The notes under the pieces: generated by a model
What the model was told of the DNA's origin: nothing
Seen by the model: the letters and a program-made list of their open reading frames with translations, nothing else
Databases searched by the model: none
NCBI GenBank assembly: GCA_963731585.1
Contig: CAVSWC010000007.1
Coordinates: forward strand, 1-64,000
Source: CANKHA01 sp963731585
GTDB lineage: Bacteria; Pseudomonadota; Alphaproteobacteria; Rhizobiales; Xanthobacteraceae
Direction of reading: 5' to 3'
DNA length: 64,000 nucleotides
Part shown: positions 60,086 to 64,000 of the stretch, in pieces
Layout of the letters: each line of letters starts with the position of its first letter
Position numbering within the stretch: the stretch's first letter is position 1
Made by a program: the position numbers and the translations under genes

Positions 60086-61256
60086 ATGCAGGCCTGGCAC
60101 TTCACCGAGATGCCCTATCCGCATCTTCCGCCAAGGGGACACGCTCGAATCGATGCGGGTAACGATCCCGAGCAAGCATCTACGATCCGAAGATCGGTTC
60201 CGATCTCTACAACCGCTATCTCGACGAGCATATGATCGCCGACGAGCTCGGCTTCAACATCATGCTCAACGAGCATCACCAGACCGCGACTTGTCTCGAC
60301 GCCGCCGCGCCGCTGATGGCTGCCATCCTGGCGCGGCAGACCAAGAAGGCTCGCATCTGCATTCTCGGCAATCCGATCGCCAACCGCGGCGATCCGATCC
60401 GCATCGCCGAGGAAATGGCGATGATCGACAACATCTCACGCGGACGGCTCGACGTCGGCATCGTGCGCGGGGTGCCGTACGAGATATTCGCCGCCAACAC
60501 CAATCCGACGCAGACGCTGGAGCGGCTCTGGGAAGGCGTCGACCTGATCGTGAAGGCCTGGACCAGCCACGACGGGCCGTTCAACTTCGAAGGCCGCTTC
60601 ACGCATCGGCGCGTGGTGAACGTATGGCCACGCCCCTACCAGCAGCCGCATCCGATGATCTGGATCACCGGTTCGAGCGACTACGACAACATCAAGAAGG
60701 TGGCGAGCCGGGGCTACGTGTTCGCAACCTTCCTGCAGCCGCATGACAAGGTGAAGCTGATGTTCGACGCCTATCGCTCGACCATGGCCGATCACGGGCT
60801 GCCGAGCGGCGCGCGGCATGGCTTTCATGCCGCTCGTTTACACCGCCGACTCGGAGGAGGAGGCGGAAAAGGGCGCCAAAGAACTCACCTGGTACATGCA
60901 GACGAAGACGCCGCCGCAGTTCCGCAATCCGCCCGGCTATGTCAACGTCGAAACCAACGTGAAGGCGCTGCAAGGCGCCTACTCCGGCCGCACCGACGCG
61001 GTGCGTGCGAAGGGCATGGACTATCTGCGCGAGCAGGGCGTGCTGATGTACGGAACACCGGACTCCGTCGCAAAGCAGGTCAAGCGTTACTACGACCTGG
61101 TCGGCGGCTTCGATCATCTGTTGATGATGCAGCAGGCCGGCTTCCTCGATCACAAGCGCACGGTTTCGCAGCATGACGCTGTTCGCCAAGGAGGTATATC
61201 CGCAGATCAAGGATTTGCCGCGTACCGTGATGCAAAAGGCGAAGGCGATGGCCTGA
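60086..61256 (+). CDS. LLM-class flavin-dependent monooxygenase (at least four frameshifts)
   Basis: About 390 residues once joined. ATG 60086 follows AGGAAGGACGACAACC. MQAWHFTEMPYPHLPP, then LGFNIMLNEHHQTATCLDAA, ILGNPIANRGDPIRIAEEMA and MIDNISRGRLDVGIVRGVPY match bacterial luciferase-like monooxygenases using reduced FMN. Frames change near 60135, 60180, 60830 and 61165; the end VYPQIKDLPRTVMQKAKAMA closes at 61256. It needs a flavin reductase, which is two genes downstream. Confidence 0.8.
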
Positions 61257-62104
61257 TGGGGCAAGGCAAGTTCATTTCCGTCGACGGCGTGGCGACGCAT
61301 TATTTCGAGGCTGGCGAAAGCCATCGCGGACGAAAGCCGAGCGTATTGCTGCTGCATTCGGCGGAATTTGGCGGTGCCGCGGAGTTCTCCTGGGAATTAA
61401 ACCTGCAAGCGCTCGGCGCGCACTACCACGTGCTGGCGCCCGATCATCTCGGCTTCGGGCTGACCGATAAGATCTTCGATTTCAATGGCCAGTTCGATCG
61501 CCGCATCACGCACATCAAACGTTTCATCGAAGTGATGGGGGTCGGCCCGGTGCATGTGATGGGCTCGTCGATGTCGGGCGGACTGAGCCTGACGGTGGCG
61601 GCGCGTAAGCAGCCGGATTGGCCGATGGCGAGCATTGTCTGTTGTTCCGGCGGAGGCGAGGCGCCTGACAACGACCAGCGCAAGATCATCAACAGCTATG
61701 ACGGTTCGCGCGAGCACATGCGGCGCATCATCCAGGTGATGTTCGTCAATCCGAAATGGTCGAGCGACGAAGCCTACGTGGATCGCCGCTGGGAGATGTC
61801 GCTGGTGCCGGGGGCCTGGGAGGCCACCTCCGCCGCACGCTTCAAGGCGCCGTTTCGCACCGGCAGCAGCAAGCGCGAGCGCGACAATATCGACTACGCC
61901 GCCATCGGGGTGCCGACGCTTGTGATGGCAGGCAGGCTCGATTGCCTGCGCGAGCCTGGCTATACCGAGGCTTTCGTGCCGAAAATCCCGCGCGCATCGC
62001 TGCATGTGTTCGAGACGGCCGGGCACATGGGCAACATCGAATGCGCCGATGAGTTCAACGAGCGCGTGCTCGCCTTTCTGGCCGAGCAAAAGGTGCCGGC
62101 ATGA
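61256..62104 (+). CDS. Alpha/beta hydrolase
   Basis: 282 residues. ATG 61256 overlaps the monooxygenase TGA by one base (TGATG). SVLLLHSAEFGGAAEFSWEL is the oxyanion region, HVMGSSMSGGLSLTVAARKQ the nucleophile elbow, VMAGRLDCLREPGYTEAF the acid, and ETAGHMGNIECADEFN the His. Like C-C bond hydrolases of ring-cleavage pathways, but the substrate is unknown. Confidence 0.9.
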   Translation: MGQGKFISVDGVATHYFEAGESHRGRKPSVLLLHSAEFGGAAEFSWELNLQALGAHYHVLAPDHLGFGLTDKIFDFNGQFDRRITHIKRFIEVMGVGPVHVMGSSMSGGLSLTVAARKQPDWPMASIVCCSGGGEAPDNDQRKIINSYDGSREHMRRIIQVMFVNPKWSSDEAYVDRRWEMSLVPGAWEATSAARFKAPFRTGSSKRERDNIDYAAIGVPTLVMAGRLDCLREPGYTEAFVPKIPRASLHVFETAGHMGNIECADEFNERVLAFLAEQKVPA

Positions 62105-62601
62105 GCGGCGGGGACATTCAGGAGAATTTCCGGCTCGCGATGCGGCGGGTCGCCAGCACGGTGGCGATCGTCTCCGCGCAAGATGGCGGGGAACGGCATG
62201 GCACCACGGCCACTTCGGTCACCTCCATCAGCATGGACCCGCCGTCGCTGCTGGTCTGCTTCAATCAGAGCAGCCGCCTGCATTACTTCCTGCACAGGCA
62301 GGACCGTTACTGCATCAACGTGCTGCACACGTCGAATCTCGCCGTTGCCAAGATTTTCAGCAGCCATGCGACGGGGCCGGAACGCTTTGCCATCGGCGAT
62401 TGGCGCGCGAATGCCGAAGAGGTGCCTTATCTCGCCGATGCACAGGCTAATTTGTTCTGCGGCAAGGAGCAGGAAATCAACTACGGCTCGCATACCATCT
62501 TTATCGGCCGGGTGTTGCAGGTATTGACGCGCGAGGACATCTCTCCGCTCGTGTACCGCAACGGCCGCTATGGACCCTCGCGCCACATACCGCAGCGGTG
62601 A
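62101..62601 (+). CDS. Flavin reductase (HpaC/RutF type)
   Basis: 166 residues. ATG 62101 overlaps the hydrolase stop (ATGA). FRLAMRRVASTVAIVSAQDG, then TATSVTSISMDPPSLLVCFN and YCINVLHTSNLAVAKIFSSH are the FMN-binding split-barrel pattern. It should supply reduced flavin to the LLM monooxygenase. Confidence 0.92.
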   Translation: MSGGDIQENFRLAMRRVASTVAIVSAQDGGERHGTTATSVTSISMDPPSLLVCFNQSSRLHYFLHRQDRYCINVLHTSNLAVAKIFSSHATGPERFAIGDWRANAEEVPYLADAQANLFCGKEQEINYGSHTIFIGRVLQVLTREDISPLVYRNGRYGPSRHIPQR

Positions 62602-62655
62602 AATAAGGAGATCAGGCGCGCGTTTCATCGCCGCGGCGCCCGCGCCGGCATGACC

Positions 62656-62826
62656 TCACCGCCCGAAATAGAACAGCCAGAGCAGGGCGAAGATAACGAC
62701 GATGGAGCCGAGCCCGATGATCAGCACGGTGCGCACGTTCTGTCCGGCGATGCCTTGCCGCGCCTCGTTGGTCGTTTTCACCGGCCGCGGCGGTTGGGGG
62801 TCGGGGTTGGGATTACGGACATCCAT
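62656..62826 (-). CDS. Small single-pass membrane protein, 56 aa
   Basis: ATG 62826 chosen; an upstream start adds 16 polar residues. Pro-rich N terminus (NPNPDPQPPRPVKTTNEAR), then VRTVLIIGLGSIVVIFALLW as a C-terminal membrane segment ending FYFGR. A common layout in Rhizobiales; role unknown. Confidence 0.65.
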   Translation of the reverse strand: MDVRNPNPDPQPPRPVKTTNEARQGIAGQNVRTVLIIGLGSIVVIFALLWLFYFGR

Positions 62827-62950
62827 CGGCTGGCTCCGCTGCAATTGGACGCGATCGGTCGCAGTAGAATCCAACGCCGGGGCGATGCGATAGTTCCTGC
62901 TTCAAGCTATTGGGGCGGAACTTTGCGCCTGCGGCGCCGGTTGAATCGAT

Positions 62951-63304
62951 ATGAAGGCATGGCACGCCACGCGGAAGTTCTGGCTGGAAATTGTCGCATT
63001 CTTGGCTGCGGCGGTCCTGGCATCCGTCATTGTGGCGCCGGCGCTGGGGCAGGGCTCGCCGCCATGCTCGCCAATGTTGCCGCCAGGATCGCCCGGCACG
63101 TTCAACACCGGGAGGGGCGAACCGCTCAATCCGGCGGCGCCGCCCGACAATCTCAGCCAGCGTCTGGCGCAATCGGACGGCGTGATCTGTCCGCCGCCCG
63201 GTATCGACCCGGAGATAAGATTGCCGACGCCGGATACCGGAAGAACGCCGGTCATCCCGCCGCCCGGCAGCCCAGGCGGCGACCCCAGCATCCGGCCGAA
63301 ATAG
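62951..63304 (+). CDS. Proline-rich exported protein, 117 aa
   Basis: Signal/anchor FWLEIVAFLAAAVLASVIVA then PALGQG. The rest is Pro/Gly-rich: MLPPGSPGTFNTGRGEPLNP, GVICPPPGIDPEIRLPTPDT and VIPPPGSPGGDPSIRPK. Likely disordered in the periplasm. No family recognised. Confidence 0.6.
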   Translation: MKAWHATRKFWLEIVAFLAAAVLASVIVAPALGQGSPPCSPMLPPGSPGTFNTGRGEPLNPAAPPDNLSQRLAQSDGVICPPPGIDPEIRLPTPDTGRTPVIPPPGSPGGDPSIRPK

Positions 63305-63309
63305 CTGGC

Positions 63310-64000
63310 TTATGAACCTTTGCCGGCGCTGAAGAAGGCCTTCATATCGGCGCTGAAACTTTTGCGCGGCTCGTCAGCGACATAGAACATGTGACCGCCG
63401 GAATAGAGCTTAAGCTGCACGCGCTCCGGTTGGGTGAACGGCGGCAGATGCTCAATGACATAGCGGCTCGCCATGTAAGGCGTCACCAGGTCCGTGTAGC
63501 CGTGCGCAATGACAAGCCGGAATGAGGGGTTGAAAGCCAAGAGCACGCGCAGATCATCGCTGGCGCTCGGCTCGCCGCGGCCGCCCTCCCGCCAGTTCCA
63601 GTTGCCGCTGGTTTCTCCCGAGAGCAGCACATAGGTCATGTCGGTATGGAAGCCCAGCCGCTCGCGCGCATAGCCGACGAATGCGCCCGAATAAGCGCGG
63701 GTGAATCCATCCAGCAGCGGATCGGGTCCACGGTCACCACGGCTATCGGGGAACGGATCGTCCATGCCGAAGGAGCCGTCGTAGCGGCTGACCGTCATGC
63801 CATTGGCGGAACGAAGACCCTTTAGGTAGTAATCGCGCAGGAAGCCACGCGATTTTGCCACATCCTCTTCGGGAATGCCCGTCATCCTCGCCAATTTAGC
63901 GTAGAAGACGCGTGCGGCTTCGCCCTGCGGTGGAGGGCCGGCGAGGGTGGTGAGATATTCGGTCATCGCGAAGCGCTCCGCCTGCGCCACGGCTTCCTGG
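63310..64000 (-). CDS. Serine carboxypeptidase-like S10 peptidase, C-terminal part
   Basis: The frame runs off the right edge of the window. FNPSFRLVIAHGYTDLVTPY holds the catalytic Asp (DLVTP) and VQLKLYSGGHMFYVADEPRK the catalytic His (GGHM), in the order of the S10 family. SKSRGFLRD-like helical insert precedes. The nucleophile Ser is outside the window. Bacterial S10 proteins of this type are periplasmic. Confidence 0.85.
   Translation of the reverse strand, partial: QEAVAQAERFAMTEYLTTLAGPPPQGEAARVFYAKLARMTGIPEEDVAKSRGFLRDYYLKGLRSANGMTVSRYDGSFGMDDPFPDSRGDRGPDPLLDGFTRAYSGAFVGYARERLGFHTDMTYVLLSGETSGNWNWREGGRGEPSASDDLRVLLAFNPSFRLVIAHGYTDLVTPYMASRYVIEHLPPFTQPERVQLKLYSGGHMFYVADEPRKSFSADMKAFFSAGKGS

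Overview
The window looks like a chromosomal segment of a Hyphomicrobiales alphaproteobacterium, in or near the Bradyrhizobium/Rhodopseudomonas/Xanthobacteraceae group. The basis is high GC, the CtrA/ChpT/SciP cell-cycle proteins, EipA (DUF1134), DUF3606, DUF1236 and DUF3618 small proteins, PmtA, and a short palindromic repeat family of the type common in that group. No species is claimed.

Layout. 1-0.6 kb is the 3' end of an alpha/beta hydrolase gene. 0.6-26 kb is an accessory region. It holds a lambda-like lysogeny switch (S24 repressor, Cro-like protein and five operator-like palindromes, 2.5-3.3 kb), a coupled cassette of tiny genes on one side, and phage early genes on the other: DnaA domain IV protein, GcrA-like protein, DUF1376 remnant, RtcB ligase. 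A YihY/DUF3618/holin-like membrane operon follows (8.2-9.9 kb). Then come scattered, mostly broken phage structural and packaging genes (11-19.5 kb, 24.2 kb), a toxin/immunity pair, a YoeB relic, a PodJ-like fragment, and three copies of a small membrane protein gene sharing an upstream element. About a dozen copies of one palindromic repeat are all in this region.

26.9-42 kb is core-like: tRNA-Val, a membrane-anchored coiled-coil protein, eipA, chpT, cheA-cheW-cheY-cheB-cheR, hdeD-like, ctrA (convergent with its own terminator), a fliJ-like gene, sciP, mnmA and pmtA. ChpT passes phosphate to CtrA and SciP restrains CtrA, so much of one cell-cycle circuit is within 10 kb.

42-48 kb carries three tandem secreted beta-helix proteins, other secreted proteins, a potassium channel with a C-terminal zinc ribbon, and tRNA-Met. 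48-56.5 kb is a two-gene signalling operon: a soluble poly-HAMP hybrid kinase of about 2,100 residues and a REC-PAS-HWE kinase-REC protein. 56.9-62.6 kb is a catabolic cluster: Bug-type binding protein, AraC regulator, two alpha/beta hydrolases, a luciferase-like monooxygenase and a flavin reductase. The window ends inside a serine carboxypeptidase (S10) gene.

Caution on quality. Many conserved genes that should be intact (cheA, cheB, eipA, the poly-HAMP kinase, the monooxygenase) are broken by single-base shifts. Some 'pseudogenes' may therefore be sequence errors. Genes broken in several ways, such as the large terminase, are more likely decayed, but the same caution applies.
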